Shown here: positions 7,507 through 17,056 of the stretch, in pieces
How the letters are laid out: each line of letters starts with the position of its first letter
How positions within the stretch are numbered: the stretch's first letter is position 1
Source: Haladaptatus paucihalophilus DX253
Lineage (GTDB): Archaea; Halobacteriota; Halobacteria; Halobacteriales; Haladaptataceae
DNA length: 64,000 nt
NCBI RefSeq assembly: GCF_000376445.1
Contig: NZ_AQXI01000001.1
Span: 280,962-344,961 of the forward strand
Direction: 5' to 3'
Position numbers and translations under genes: made by a program
Notes under the pieces: model-generated
The model's database searches: none
Told to the model about the DNA's origin: nothing
What the model saw: only the letters and a program-made list of their open reading frames with translations

Positions 7507-9285
7507 CTACTCGTGGGCGAAGTAGGTCACCGTCTCGGCGTCCTCCTCGCTGTCTCGCGCCACGCTATCCACTCGCGCGAACCCGACGCGCTCGAACTGC
7601 ACGATGTCGTCCACGTCCGTCTCCGCGAAGTCGGGTTCCGCGACGCCTTCCACGTCGCCGTCCATGGTCCGCATGCGGACCGGGACGGTTCCCTCGGCGG
7701 GTACCCAGTGGATTACGTCCACGCCTTCGTCGCGGACGGCGCTGATGTCGTCGCCCGTGTACTGGAGCGCGTCGCGGGTGTGCTCGAAGCACCCGAGTCC
7801 CTTCAGCCAAACGCGCTCGCCGTGGTCCGGGATGTCGTCGGCTTCGATGCGCACGGCCTCGCCCGCCGGGATGTGGCGCGTGCCCCTGTCCTCGTGGTCG
7901 GGATGGACCGGCGGTTCCGCCGCCTCGGGATAGTCGCCGATGAGCGGATATTCGACTCCGTTACCGGACGACGTCCGGTCGCCAGCCGAGCTCTGCTCGG
8001 CGCTGTCACGGACGAAGAAGAAGCGCGGCGCGTCGTCGTCCACCAACTCTCGGTTGTTGGCGTAGATGGTGCTCATCGCCAAATCGACGTTGCTCGTGGA
8101 GGTGCCGAGTCCGACCATCGCCTCGCGGATGGCTTCGCCGCGAATGCCACGGCGGCGGACGCTCTGGAGGGTGGGCGCACGCGGGTCGTCCCAGCCGTCG
8201 AGTTCGCCCTTCTCGATGAGTTCCTTGATGGTCGAAGTGGACATCTTCACGTCGTACTCGTCCACCTGCACGTGGCCCCAGTGGATGGTCTCGGGATACT
8301 CCCAGTCGAAGTAGTCGTAGACGAACTGCTGGCGCTTCGCGGAGTCCTGCAGGTCGATGCCGCGGATGATGTGGGTCATACCCGTCAGGTGGTCGTCCAC
8401 GCCGGACTGGAAGTCGAGCATGGGCCAACAGCGGTAGTCGGCCGCTTCAGGACGCGGATGGGGCGTGTCGATGATGCGGAACGCCACCCAGTCGCGCAGG
8501 GCGGGATTCTTGTGCTCGATGTCCGTCTTCACGCGGAGTACCATCTCACCGGACGAATACTCCCCTTCGATCATGTCCTCGAACTCGGCCAACGTCGTCT
8601 CCGCGTCCTTGTCGCGGTGTGGGCACGCCTTTGCGTCGTTTTTGAGGTTCGAGAACTCCTCGCCGGAACAGGAGCAGGTGTACGCGCCGCCCTTCTCGAT
8701 GAGGTCGCGGGCGTGGTCGTAGTAGATTTCGAGGCGGTCGCTGGCTTTGATAACCTCGTCTGGTTCGAAGCCGAGGTAGTCGATGTCCTCCAGAATCGCG
8801 TCGTAGGCGTCCATGTCCGGGCGCTTCGTCTCCGGGTCCGTGTCGTCGAAGCGGACCAGCATCTCGCCGTCGTAGAGGTCCTTGTACGTCCCGATAACCG
8901 CGGGCATCCGCCCGTGTCCGATGTGCCACGGGCCGTTGGGGTTCGGCGCACAGCGCATCCGAATCTCGTCGTACTCCTCGGCGTTGGGCAGGTCGGGGAG
9001 CACCTGGTCGTCTTCCTCGTCCTCCGCGTCGAGTTCTTCGACGAGTTCGGCGTCGAGTTCTTCGAGGCGAGCGCGTCGTCCCTCGGCGTCCAACTGGTTC
9101 ACCTGCGCGACGACCTTTCCGGCGATACCCGGCACTTCGCCGCCGTGTTCGCGGAAGTCGGGATTCTCGCCCATCAGCGACCCCATGATGGCACCGACGT
9201 CCGCGTCGCTGTCGTGTTTCAACGCGTTGAACAGCGCGTGTTTCTCCGCCTCCGTCTCGATTCGCGTCCGCAACTCGTCGTCCAT
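7507..9285 (-). CDS. gltX: Glutamate--tRNA ligase, archaeal type
   Basis: A class I aminoacyl-tRNA synthetase that charges tRNA-Glu; in archaea it also mischarges tRNA-Gln for GatDE to amidate. The 592-aa protein has a long acidic N-terminal extension, HIGH at 121-124 (PNGPWHIGHGR), the Cys-containing insert TCSCSGEEF, and KMSTS in DEYDVKMSTST. The C-terminal beta-barrel anticodon domain is the GlnRS-like type that marks archaeal enzymes. It is downstream of idsA with a 107-base gap, as the last gene of the rnj-idsA-gltX group. Confidence 0.96.
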   Translation of the reverse strand: MDDELRTRIETEAEKHALFNALKHDSDADVGAIMGSLMGENPDFREHGGEVPGIAGKVVAQVNQLDAEGRRARLEELDAELVEELDAEDEEDDQVLPDLPNAEEYDEIRMRCAPNPNGPWHIGHGRMPAVIGTYKDLYDGEMLVRFDDTDPETKRPDMDAYDAILEDIDYLGFEPDEVIKASDRLEIYYDHARDLIEKGGAYTCSCSGEEFSNLKNDAKACPHRDKDAETTLAEFEDMIEGEYSSGEMVLRVKTDIEHKNPALRDWVAFRIIDTPHPRPEAADYRCWPMLDFQSGVDDHLTGMTHIIRGIDLQDSAKRQQFVYDYFDWEYPETIHWGHVQVDEYDVKMSTSTIKELIEKGELDGWDDPRAPTLQSVRRRGIRGEAIREAMVGLGTSTSNVDLAMSTIYANNRELVDDDAPRFFFVRDSAEQSSAGDRTSSGNGVEYPLIGDYPEAAEPPVHPDHEDRGTRHIPAGEAVRIEADDIPDHGERVWLKGLGCFEHTRDALQYTGDDISAVRDEGVDVIHWVPAEGTVPVRMRTMDGDVEGVAEPDFAETDVDDIVQFERVGFARVDSVARDSEEDAETVTYFAHE

Positions 9286-9392
9286 TACTGGTCCCTATTC
9301 CCGCCCGTCTCAAAACTCCCGCGAATCCGTGCGCTCCGGAGCGACACCGCTGGCGCTCTCCGCGTCGTCGCGTCCGTAAAAATCGACGTGGC

Positions 9393-10448
9393 TCAGTAAC
9401 CGCGTTCGATGAGGTAGTCGGCTATCTGCTCGAGCAGATAGCGCGATTCGTTGTCCGGGAGCACGCTCAGGTGGTCCTTGCCGCGTTGGACGAGTTCCTG
9501 TGCTTTCTCCGTGGCGTACTCGATGCTTCCGGCCGCTTCGAGACGCTGGACTGCCTCGTCGATTTCCGCTTCCGTCACGTCGCCGACGTCATCGGTTTCG
9601 ACCAACGAATCCACGTCCACGCCCTGACTGCGGGCGTGAAGCGTGATGATTGTCTGTTTGCTCTCCACGAGATCGCTACCTCGCTGTTTGCCGAGTTTGT
9701 CGCTCGGCACGGTCAAATCGAGCACGTCGTCCTGAATCTGGAACGCCCGTCCGACGTCGATACCGTAGCGGTACAGCGCTTCCGTCGTCTCCTCGTCCGC
9801 ACCGAGGAGGACGGCCGGAACCTTCGCCGCCGCACCGTAGAGGACCGCCGTCTTGTTCTCGATCATTTCGAGATACTCGTCCGGGAGGACGTCGGGACGC
9901 TCCTCGAAGGCGACGTCGAGCGCCTGGCCTTCACAGATTCTCGTACAGGTGGATGCGAGTACGTCGAGCGCGGTGACACAGCGGTCGGGCGTGGCGTCCG
10001 TCTCCAGCATGATTTCGAACGCCTTGGAGTACAGCGTGTCACCGGCCAGAATCGCCGTTTCCGTGTCGTAGGCACGGTGAACCGACGGAACGCCACGACG
10101 GAGGTCGTCGTCGTCCATGATGTCGTCGTGGATGAGCGTGAAGGATTGGATGACTTCGATGCTCACCGCGGCGGCCATCACGTCCAGTTCGGTTCCGTCG
10201 AGCGCCGGGAACTTCCGGTACGCTTCCGACATCGGTTCGACGTCGGCCAGCGCGTCCGCGACGAGCAGGAGGACCGTCGGTCGAAGGCGCTTCCCGCCCG
10301 CGTCGAGCAGGTAGCGGGACGCCTCGTAGAGACGCTCCGGTTCGACTATCGGGAGTTCCTCCTCGATGGCCGCGTTGACGAGTTCGCGGCGCTGCTCGAC
10401 CGTCTGCATGACGAGTTCTTCACGTGATTCCGTACTCGCGTCAGTCAT
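9393..10448 (-). CDS. idsA: Polyprenyl (geranylgeranyl) diphosphate synthase
   Basis: A trans-prenyltransferase that condenses IPP with allylic diphosphates to make the C20 (or C25) chains of archaeal lipids. The first aspartate motif DDIMDD is at 108-113 and the second is FQIQDDVLDL. GGKRLRP at 51-57 binds diphosphate. F103, five residues before the first motif, is the aromatic residue that limits chain length in archaeal GGPP synthases. One base separates it from rnj upstream. The C-terminus YLIERGY is typical. Confidence 0.94.
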   Translation of the reverse strand: MTDASTESREELVMQTVEQRRELVNAAIEEELPIVEPERLYEASRYLLDAGGKRLRPTVLLLVADALADVEPMSEAYRKFPALDGTELDVMAAAVSIEVIQSFTLIHDDIMDDDDLRRGVPSVHRAYDTETAILAGDTLYSKAFEIMLETDATPDRCVTALDVLASTCTRICEGQALDVAFEERPDVLPDEYLEMIENKTAVLYGAAAKVPAVLLGADEETTEALYRYGIDVGRAFQIQDDVLDLTVPSDKLGKQRGSDLVESKQTIITLHARSQGVDVDSLVETDDVGDVTEAEIDEAVQRLEAAGSIEYATEKAQELVQRGKDHLSVLPDNESRYLLEQIADYLIERGY

Positions 10449-10449
10449 A

Positions 10450-11796
10450 TCACTCCACCAGTTGGATGAGGTTGCCGTTACGTGTTACGTGAAGGTCCTT
10501 GCCGAGTCGGTAGCCTTGCGATTCACAGAGGTCGACGTACGGCGCGAAGCCTTTCATGTTCTGGTGGGCAGGAATGACGTTCTGGGGTTGCAGCGCGTCG
10601 AGCATCTGGTAGTGACCTTCCTCGCGGAGGTGGCCCGAAACGTGCACGTCGTCGTAAATCCGTGCGCCCTGCATCTTCAGGAGTCGCTCGGACTGGTAGC
10701 GCTGGCCTTCGTTCGTCGGTTCCGGGATGACGCGGGCCGAGAAGACGACCTTGTCACCGCTGTCCAACTGGTACGGCGTCTCGCCGCGACCCATGCGCGT
10801 CAGCATCGCGCGCGGTTCGCCTTGGTGACCGGTCACGATGGGGAGGTAGTTCTCCTTGCCCTCCTTCATGATGCGCTTGAACGTCCGGTCGACGGACTTT
10901 CGGTGGCCGAACATGCCGAGTTCCTCGGGGAAGTCGACGAAGTTCAGGCGTTCCGCGGTGCCCGAGTACTTCTCCATCGAGCGGCCGAGCAGGACGGGCG
11001 TCCGTCCGATGTCCTCGGCGAACTCGACGAGGCTCTTGACGCGGGCGATGTGGCTGGAGAACGTCGTCGCCACGATACCGCCGTCGTAGTCTTCGATGCT
11101 GTACAGTACGTCTTTCAGGTGGCGGCGAGCGACCGACTCGCTCGGCGTGCGACCCTTGCGACCCGCGTTCGTACAGTCCTCGATGTAGGCGAGAACGCCG
11201 TTGCCCTCGCGCCCGATTTCGCGGAAGCGCTTCATGTCGATGGGATCGCCGAGGACCGGCGTGTGGTCCATGCGCTTGTCGAGGCCGTAGACGATGGCAC
11301 CCTCGGGAGTGTGAACCACCGGGTTGATGGCGTCGATGATGGAGTGAGTGACGTTGACGAATTCGAGTTCGACGTCGTCGCTCAACTGCATCGTCTCGCC
11401 GGCTTCCATCTTGATGAGGTCGTTTTCGACCCCGAACTTCTCCTCGCCCTGAATCTGCTGTTTCACCAGTTCGATGGTGAACGGGGACGCGACGATAGGT
11501 GCGTTGTACCGGTGGGCCAGTTTGCTGATGGCACCGATGTGGTCCAAGTGACCGTGTGTCGGAACGATGGCCTTCACGTCGCCTTCCAAATCGGACATCA
11601 CGCGGTCGTCCGGAATCGCGCCCATGTCGATGAGGTCGAGGCTGTGGAGTTTCTCTGTCTCGACGTTATCGTGGAGCAGCACCTTCGACAGGTTCAGCCC
11701 CATGTCGAAGATAACCACGTCGTCGCCTGCGCGAACGGCAGTCATCTGCCGCCCAACTTCTTCGTAGCCGCCAATTGTTGCAATTTCGATTTCCAT
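10450..11796 (-). CDS. rnj: Ribonuclease J
   Basis: A beta-CASP metallo-beta-lactamase 5'-3' exoribonuclease active in archaeal RNA turnover. THGHLDHIG at 80-88 supplies zinc ligands H81, H83, D85 and H86. The later HSIIDAI, the SSHIARV beta-CASP motif and [15 protein letters not shown] also fit. At 448 aa it has the short archaeal aRNase J form without a C-terminal extension. GAGG lies about 10 bases before the ATG. It starts the rnj-idsA-gltX group and has an unusually structured leader (11821-11955). In several haloarchaea isopentenyl phosphate kinase precedes rnj; it is absent here. Confidence 0.95.
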   Translation of the reverse strand: MEIEIATIGGYEEVGRQMTAVRAGDDVVIFDMGLNLSKVLLHDNVETEKLHSLDLIDMGAIPDDRVMSDLEGDVKAIVPTHGHLDHIGAISKLAHRYNAPIVASPFTIELVKQQIQGEEKFGVENDLIKMEAGETMQLSDDVELEFVNVTHSIIDAINPVVHTPEGAIVYGLDKRMDHTPVLGDPIDMKRFREIGREGNGVLAYIEDCTNAGRKGRTPSESVARRHLKDVLYSIEDYDGGIVATTFSSHIARVKSLVEFAEDIGRTPVLLGRSMEKYSGTAERLNFVDFPEELGMFGHRKSVDRTFKRIMKEGKENYLPIVTGHQGEPRAMLTRMGRGETPYQLDSGDKVVFSARVIPEPTNEGQRYQSERLLKMQGARIYDDVHVSGHLREEGHYQMLDALQPQNVIPAHQNMKGFAPYVDLCESQGYRLGKDLHVTRNGNLIQLVE

Positions 11797-11820
11797 AGTT
11801 TGCTTTCCTCAAGCATTGAA

Positions 11821-11985
11821 ACGCCACGCGGCGTGGCGATTGCGTTGCTCACTGAAATACTCGCGGGGCCGCGAGCGTCAGACCCCGGCGTCTTACAGCA
11901 CGTCGGTCTGGCACTCGCGCGCGGCGGGACCGCACACCCGCGAGTTGCCCAGTCTGCAAGCATCTACGCCCCGGGGTAATAAAAA
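11821..11985 (-). promoter_or_regulatory. Promoter and multi-hairpin leader of rnj
   Basis: Minus-strand TTTTTATTA at 11985-11977 is a clear TATA element, placing transcription start near 11955, so about 160 bases of leader precede the ATG. This leader holds four hairpins: CTCGCG/CGCGAG (11914-11919 with 11939-11944, with an inner GCGG/CCGC), CAGACC/GGTCTG (11879-11884 with 11905-11910), CTCGCGG/CCGCGAG (11860-11875) and CGCCACG/CGTGGCG (11822-11838). The first and third share the same stem sequences, so strands could swap partners. Feedback control of RNase J by its own leader is a reasonable guess. Confidence 0.6.
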
Positions 11986-12440
11986 CTGCCGGGATTGTGT
12001 TCTCTGGGAGCTAGTCTCAGGAGGGAAATCGGTTGATTCCGAAGACGCTCCTGTTTCAGAAAGTGTATTCTATCGAGAACCACTCTCGTGTGTTCGAATT
12101 TTCAAATGATAGAAAATCGTCTTTATCCTCGCCACGCTGTACGATGGGCGTCGCAGCGGTCCTCGTCACGGGACTCCTGTACGGAAGCGGACGGGTGTCC
12201 GTGCGGGCCGCCGAAGTCGGACTCGTAGTTGGTCGTTGCTTGTCGCCCTCTTCGGAGTTCGGTTGTTCGGCGTGTGACGGCTCCTATCCCGGGTCGTGTT
12301 TCGAGGACAGCACGGCGATTCGACGGAGAGTGAGTCGATGGTGAGTAGTCGTTCTTCCTGTCGGAGCAACTTGGGAGACCCCCCAATTCCAATATGTATC
12401 TGATTATTATAGTAATATTTCGAATTAAATAATTTAGTTA
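11986..12440. other. Intergenic stretch between divergent rnj and protease genes
   Basis: I see no supportable gene. A hydrophobic plus-strand frame from ATG 12144 (VAAVLVTGLLYGSGRV) would need a frameshift near 12240 to continue into another hydrophobic run (LLVALFGVRLFGV) ending at a stop. That could be a decayed small membrane protein, but there is no homologue I can name. The last part becomes very AT-rich toward the promoter of the protease gene. Confidence 0.4.
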
Positions 12441-12443
12441 AGT

Positions 12444-12484
12444 GTGGGTATAATTATGTAGGTAGGGTTAACAGAAAACATCGG
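12444..12484 (+). promoter_or_regulatory. Promoter of the secreted protease gene, probably leaderless mRNA
   Basis: TATAATTATG at about 12449-12458 lies 27-36 bases upstream of the ATG at 12485 in a very AT-rich tract. No Shine-Dalgarno is present. Transcription would start within a few bases of the ATG, as is common for haloarchaeal leaderless mRNAs. Confidence 0.55.
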
Positions 12485-14767
12485 ATGAAATTAAAAGCGG
12501 TGCTGTTGAGTTTACTAGTCGTACTGTCCACGTCGGCCGTCTGGGTCGGCGGTGCCGTCGCAACGCAACCGAACACGAGCGACACGCTTCAACCGACCGT
12601 CTTCGAACCGAAGACGACCGTGAACAACTCCACGAACGGCGACGGCCTCCAGAAGGCCGAGCCGTCACAGGAGTCGCTCGACAAACCCGTCGATTTCGAC
12701 TCGGCCCCCTCGTCGTTCACGACGACTGACGAGGGGAGTGCGGCGTCCGGTGGGATGTCCACCCTCGCCCAGGATTCCTCGTCAATCGTCATGGACCCGT
12801 CCGACGACGAGACGGACCCGGACGTCATCGGAACGACGAAGCAGTACCTCGGCTCCGACAACGACAGCTACTACTTCAAGAACTTCACGCTGCTGTCCAT
12901 CGGTGACCACGTCGAGATATGGGTCGCTCGTGACCTCGCGTGGCCCGAGAACGACTCGCGGACCGACCCGACCATCTCGGAGCAACAGGCCGAAGCGCTC
13001 CGCACGCAGTTCGAAGAGAACATGTACGAGACCGAATCGGACGTGTTCGGCACACCCGACGCCCGCAACGGAACGGAGGGTCTGTTGGAGGAACTCGGTG
13101 CCGTCCCCGACGACTACTACCACACCGAAAACGGGTCCGGGAAGACCGTCCTGCTGGTGGACAACGTCCGCGACGAGAACTACTACAACGCGTCGTATCC
13201 CATCTACACGGCCGGGTTTTACTCGCCGACCATCCAGAAATACACCGACCGTAACGTCGTCACGCTCGACGCCAAAGGCTGGAACGAGGTCAACGAGACG
13301 AACGACGAGGTAGGGTACGAGGGAACGCTGGCGCACGAGTACCAACACCTCGTCCACAACGACCTCGACGGCGACGAGACGACGTGGGTGAACGAAGGCA
13401 TGTCCGATTACGCCGAGGTCGTCACCGGCTACGGCGTCTCCGAGGGGCACGTCCAAGCGTACGAGGAGATGCCCTCGAACTCCCTGACCAACTGGGAGGA
13501 CCAAGGTGCCATCAACGTCCTCTCGGACTACGGCATCGCGTTCAGCTTCCAGATGTACCTGAGCGACAGGTACGGAACCGACTTCATCAGTAACCTCGCA
13601 CACGAGAAGGCGAACGGCATCGAGGGCGTCGAGAAGACCCTGGACGAAACCGGTGCGAACACGGACTTCTACGGGCTGTACCAGGACTTCTCGACCGCCG
13701 CGGTGCTCGATTCGTCCGAGCGCCGCGTTCGGGACGAGTACGACATCGACGGCCTCGATTTGAACCTCAACACGTCGAACGACGTCGGCACCGCGGGTGC
13801 GTGGGGGACCAACTACAAGGAGGTCGATACGTCGGATAAAGGCCCGATAACGGACGTGACGCTCTCCGGAACCGACTACATCGGCACCCAGTGGCAGACC
13901 GCGACCGACCCGGTCACCGGCGAGGGACAAGTGCTGTACTCCGGGTCCGGAACCCTCCTCGACCGGTTCGCCATCACGAGCGCCGACCTCTCGAACGGCG
14001 ATTCGACGCTGTCGTTCGAGACGTACTACGACATCGAGGAGAACTGGGATTACGGCTTCGTGCAAGTCTCGACCGATGGCGGCGAGACGTGGGAGAGCCT
14101 CGAATCGAACCGCACCGACGACTCGCCGAACCCGGACGCGCATCCGACCATCAAGGAGAACGCGCCGGGATACACCGGCACCACCGGCGGCGAGTGGGTC
14201 GAACAGTCGTTCGACCTCTCCGAGTACGAAGGCGAGGGCGAGGTTCTCATCGCGTTCCGCTACGCGACGGACTGGGCGACCACCCAACCCGGAATGTACG
14301 TCCGTAACGTCGAGGTCGGCGGCGAGAGCGTCCCGACCGACGCGACGGATTCGTTCATGAGCCTCCGCGAAGCGACCGGCGATAAAATCGAGTACCAGTT
14401 CACCTTCATCGGCATCAAGGAGAACGGCAAAGCGAAGGTCAAACAGCTCGATATGCGGACCTTCTCGGACGACGAGGAGCAGGAACTCCATCACTTCCTC
14501 CGCAACGGCAACTTCGAGAAAGTCATCGCCGCATCGACGTGGGCGGCCCACCCCGGCGAAGGGGGCCGCGTCCCGGTCAGCGTCGAATTCGAATACGCCC
14601 GTGACGGGCACGGCGGCCACGGTCATCACGGCGGACATCACGGCGGCCACGGACACCACGGCGGCCACGACGGTCACGGACACCACGGTGATGACGACCA
14701 CGATGGACACGGTGGGCATCACGGCGGTCACGGACACCGCGGCGGCCACCACGCCTACAACTGGTAG
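12485..14767 (+). CDS. Secreted HExxH metalloprotease with histidine/glycine-rich tail
   Basis: A 760-aa exported protein. Residues 1-26 form a Sec-type signal peptide (KLKAVLLSLLVVLSTSAVW). LAHEYQHLVH places the zinc ligands at H284 and H288 with E285 catalytic; WVNEGMSDYAE at about 301-311 supplies a downstream Glu, as in M6 immune-inhibitor-A-type gluzincins. The segment after about 450 looks like a beta-sandwich domain (VSTDGGETWESL, then ATDWATTQPGMYVRNVEV), also seen in M6 relatives. The last 52 residues from about 708 are nearly all His, Gly and Asp in HGGHGHH-type repeats, likely binding Zn, Ni or Cu. It probably degrades extracellular protein. Confidence 0.82.
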   Translation: MKLKAVLLSLLVVLSTSAVWVGGAVATQPNTSDTLQPTVFEPKTTVNNSTNGDGLQKAEPSQESLDKPVDFDSAPSSFTTTDEGSAASGGMSTLAQDSSSIVMDPSDDETDPDVIGTTKQYLGSDNDSYYFKNFTLLSIGDHVEIWVARDLAWPENDSRTDPTISEQQAEALRTQFEENMYETESDVFGTPDARNGTEGLLEELGAVPDDYYHTENGSGKTVLLVDNVRDENYYNASYPIYTAGFYSPTIQKYTDRNVVTLDAKGWNEVNETNDEVGYEGTLAHEYQHLVHNDLDGDETTWVNEGMSDYAEVVTGYGVSEGHVQAYEEMPSNSLTNWEDQGAINVLSDYGIAFSFQMYLSDRYGTDFISNLAHEKANGIEGVEKTLDETGANTDFYGLYQDFSTAAVLDSSERRVRDEYDIDGLDLNLNTSNDVGTAGAWGTNYKEVDTSDKGPITDVTLSGTDYIGTQWQTATDPVTGEGQVLYSGSGTLLDRFAITSADLSNGDSTLSFETYYDIEENWDYGFVQVSTDGGETWESLESNRTDDSPNPDAHPTIKENAPGYTGTTGGEWVEQSFDLSEYEGEGEVLIAFRYATDWATTQPGMYVRNVEVGGESVPTDATDSFMSLREATGDKIEYQFTFIGIKENGKAKVKQLDMRTFSDDEEQELHHFLRNGNFEKVIAASTWAAHPGEGGRVPVSVEFEYARDGHGGHGHHGGHHGGHGHHGGHDGHGHHGDDDHDGHGGHHGGHGHRGGHHAYNW

Positions 14768-14862
14768 AACCACACACGTCGCTCACCACTTTTTTCGGAT
14801 AGATAGAACGGAGACGGCGAAAAACCGAACCGCTGGTTGGCTTCGAAACGGAACGTCCGTCG

Positions 14863-16038
14863 TCAGTCGTCGGCGGAGACGGGCGCGTTCCGAACGTCGA
14901 TTTCTCCCGAATCCAACTCGGCTTCCACTTCGCGCGCCGCCTGCACCATGTTCGCCATCTTGCCGTAGGCCACCTCGCGCGGGAGGAGTTTCAGGCCGCA
15001 GTCGGGGCTGACGGTGAGCTGTTCGGGGGGAACGATTTCGAGTCCCTTCTTGATGTTCTCCTTGATTTCCTCGACGCTCTCGACTTCGGCGGTGTGGGCG
15101 TCGGTGACGCCGAGCGCGAGGTTCGCGGTGAACTCGGGGTCGCGGAACACGTCGAGTTGCTCGTAGTCGCCGTTGGCGAGTTCGAGGTCGAACTCGTCCA
15201 CCGGGTAGTCCAGCATCTCGGGGTAGATACGCGAGTAGTCACCGTAGCAGACGTGCAGGCCGAGATAGACGTCCTCCGGAACGGCGTCGGACTCGTCCGA
15301 CTGGCCTCCGTTCGCTCCGCTCACGGAGATTCCGTCCGCGATGCGCTCCAGACACTCGCCGACGATGGCGTGGTCGTCCGGCGTCGTCGCCAGCGCCGGT
15401 TCGTCGATTTGGATGTAGCGCGCACCCGACTCGACCAGTTTCTTTATCTCCTCGTTCACCAAGTCGGCGAGGTCGTAGGCCAGCGACTCCTCGTCGTCGT
15501 AGGCCTCGTTGAAACTCCAACTCGCCAGCGTGTACGGGCCGGTGATGGGGACTTTGACGGGACGGTCCGCCACCTCGCTGGTGAACTCGTACTCGTCCAC
15601 GAGCCACGTCTCGTCGTACTCGACGTCCGTGACGACGCTCGGCTTGTCGAAGTAGTTGTGACCCCACACCTTCACCGGGCCGTTGAACTCGTAGCCCGAG
15701 ATGCGGTGGGCGAAGTACTCGACCATCTCGTTGCGCCGCATCTCGCCGTCCACCACGACGTCCAATCCGGCGCGCTCGTGCTCCTTCGTGATGAGACGCG
15801 AGGCGTCGTTCTGTGCCTCCTCCCACGCGTCCTCGTCGAAGTCGGCGTCCGGGTCCTCGTAGAGTTCGCGCGAGCGGTCCACCCACTTCGGCTTGGGGTA
15901 GCTTCCGACGATGGTCGTCAGGATGAAGTGGTCGTTGTCGTGGTCCTCCGGACGGAACTGGTTTCGAGCATCGTCTGGCGACTCGCGGGTCGTTCCTCCC
16001 CGCTCGTTTTTCGAGTCGCGTGGCGACCCGCCACTCAT
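14863..16038 (-). CDS. metE: Methionine synthase, cobalamin-independent (MetE catalytic half)
   Basis: Transfers a methyl group to homocysteine. The 391-aa protein corresponds to the C-terminal barrel of bacterial MetE: TTIVGSYPKPKWV at the start, YIQIDEPAL in the middle, and zinc ligands in LHVCYGDYSR (HxC) and SPDCGLKLL (Cys). The first 35 residues are a charged low-complexity extension. GGAGGTGG precedes the ATG, which overlaps the stop of the upstream partner gene (ATGA). The methyl donor in haloarchaea may be a folate or a corrinoid protein; sequence does not settle this. Confidence 0.92.
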   Translation of the reverse strand: MSGGSPRDSKNERGGTTRESPDDARNQFRPEDHDNDHFILTTIVGSYPKPKWVDRSRELYEDPDADFDEDAWEEAQNDASRLITKEHERAGLDVVVDGEMRRNEMVEYFAHRISGYEFNGPVKVWGHNYFDKPSVVTDVEYDETWLVDEYEFTSEVADRPVKVPITGPYTLASWSFNEAYDDEESLAYDLADLVNEEIKKLVESGARYIQIDEPALATTPDDHAIVGECLERIADGISVSGANGGQSDESDAVPEDVYLGLHVCYGDYSRIYPEMLDYPVDEFDLELANGDYEQLDVFRDPEFTANLALGVTDAHTAEVESVEEIKENIKKGLEIVPPEQLTVSPDCGLKLLPREVAYGKMANMVQAAREVEAELDSGEIDVRNAPVSADD

Positions 16039-17030
16039 ATTTCCACCTCCTCCAACCGCGCGGCTTCGCCGAGCACGGCCGCCTTCTCCTCGAACTTGCT
16101 GTACGGCAGGTAGAACGGTTCCGTGTTCGTCGTGAGATACTCCGTCTCGAACTCGTTGACCGGCGTGTTCTCCTCGAACCAGTCAACACGTTCGGCGACG
16201 GTTTCCGCCGATTCGACCAGCGTGTTCTGTCCATCGACCAGACCGAGGGATACGGAGTCCGTCGTCCCGAACTCGTTGATGTTGGAGAGACACCCCTCGT
16301 GGTCGGTCACGAGGTCGTAGCCGAGGGCGTCGATGTCGGCGTCGAGCACGTGCGCGTGAACCTTCTCGGTGAGCGAGCCGAAGTAAGGCTGTACCACCAC
16401 GTCCGCGTCCGTCGCGTTCGCAACAGCGTCGATGGCCTCGCTCGCCCGGGCGTCCTCGCCGTCTTCCGGCGGGCTAACCACGAGGGAGGGTTCGAGGAGG
16501 AACAGCGTTTCGACGGACGGGAAGGCTTCGACTTCGCCCGCGAGGAACTCCGCGACGGCGGCGAGGAACTCCTCGTCGTCGCCGTAGTATTCGTCCGTTG
16601 CGAGGTCGGCGAGGGAGTAGGGACCGGGGAGAACGGCCTGCACGTCGTCGGCGAGTTCCGCGGCGGATTCCAGTTCCGCGGCCACGTCGCCGTCGAAGTC
16701 GAGTTCGTCCACGACCACCGGATCGCGATAGAAGTTGTTGTTGTCGTAGTACCGCACGATGCCCCCCGTTTCGACGGAATCGTGAACCGTGAGGGGATGC
16801 GCGAGCATGTCGTCCCAGCGGAGCTGTCCCTCGACGATTCGGTCGAGTCCGGCGTCCTGCTGGACCGCGACGACTTCCGAACGAGCGTCGTCGTACACCG
16901 CGGTCACCTCCGGCCCCTCGTCGCCGGAGATGAGGTCGTGTTTCTGGTGACCCTTCAGGTCCGAGAGGTCGTCCTTCGCCCAATCCGGGAGCGGGAACAA
17001 CCCCGTCGTCGTGGCGATTCGCTCAGTCAT
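16035..17030 (-). CDS. MetE N-terminal-like partner protein
   Basis: A 331-aa TIM-barrel protein related to the N-terminal half of cobalamin-independent methionine synthase (TTGLFPLPDWAKDDLSDLKG, then LPGPYSLADLA and FLLEPSLV). It lacks the HxC...C zinc set of the catalytic half. It is translationally coupled (ATGA) to metE, so the two gene products probably act together as a split enzyme. The ATG lies next to a predicted transcription start, giving a leaderless mRNA. A palindrome upstream (17063-17081) probably controls both genes. Confidence 0.88.
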   Translation of the reverse strand: MTERIATTTGLFPLPDWAKDDLSDLKGHQKHDLISGDEGPEVTAVYDDARSEVVAVQQDAGLDRIVEGQLRWDDMLAHPLTVHDSVETGGIVRYYDNNNFYRDPVVVDELDFDGDVAAELESAAELADDVQAVLPGPYSLADLATDEYYGDDEEFLAAVAEFLAGEVEAFPSVETLFLLEPSLVVSPPEDGEDARASEAIDAVANATDADVVVQPYFGSLTEKVHAHVLDADIDALGYDLVTDHEGCLSNINEFGTTDSVSLGLVDGQNTLVESAETVAERVDWFEENTPVNEFETEYLTTNTEPFYLPYSKFEEKAAVLGEAARLEEVEI

Positions 17031-17056
17031 GTACGGGGGGCTAAGATATGCCGGTG

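Noticed and set aside
12033-12344. Hydrophobic short frame upstream of the protease gene
   Set aside because: Would need a frameshift to make a membrane protein; no homologue I can name, so no gene is reported.
14605-14760. CRISPR-like tandem repeats
   Set aside because: The short repeats are in frame within the His/Gly-rich coding tail and have no unique spacers.
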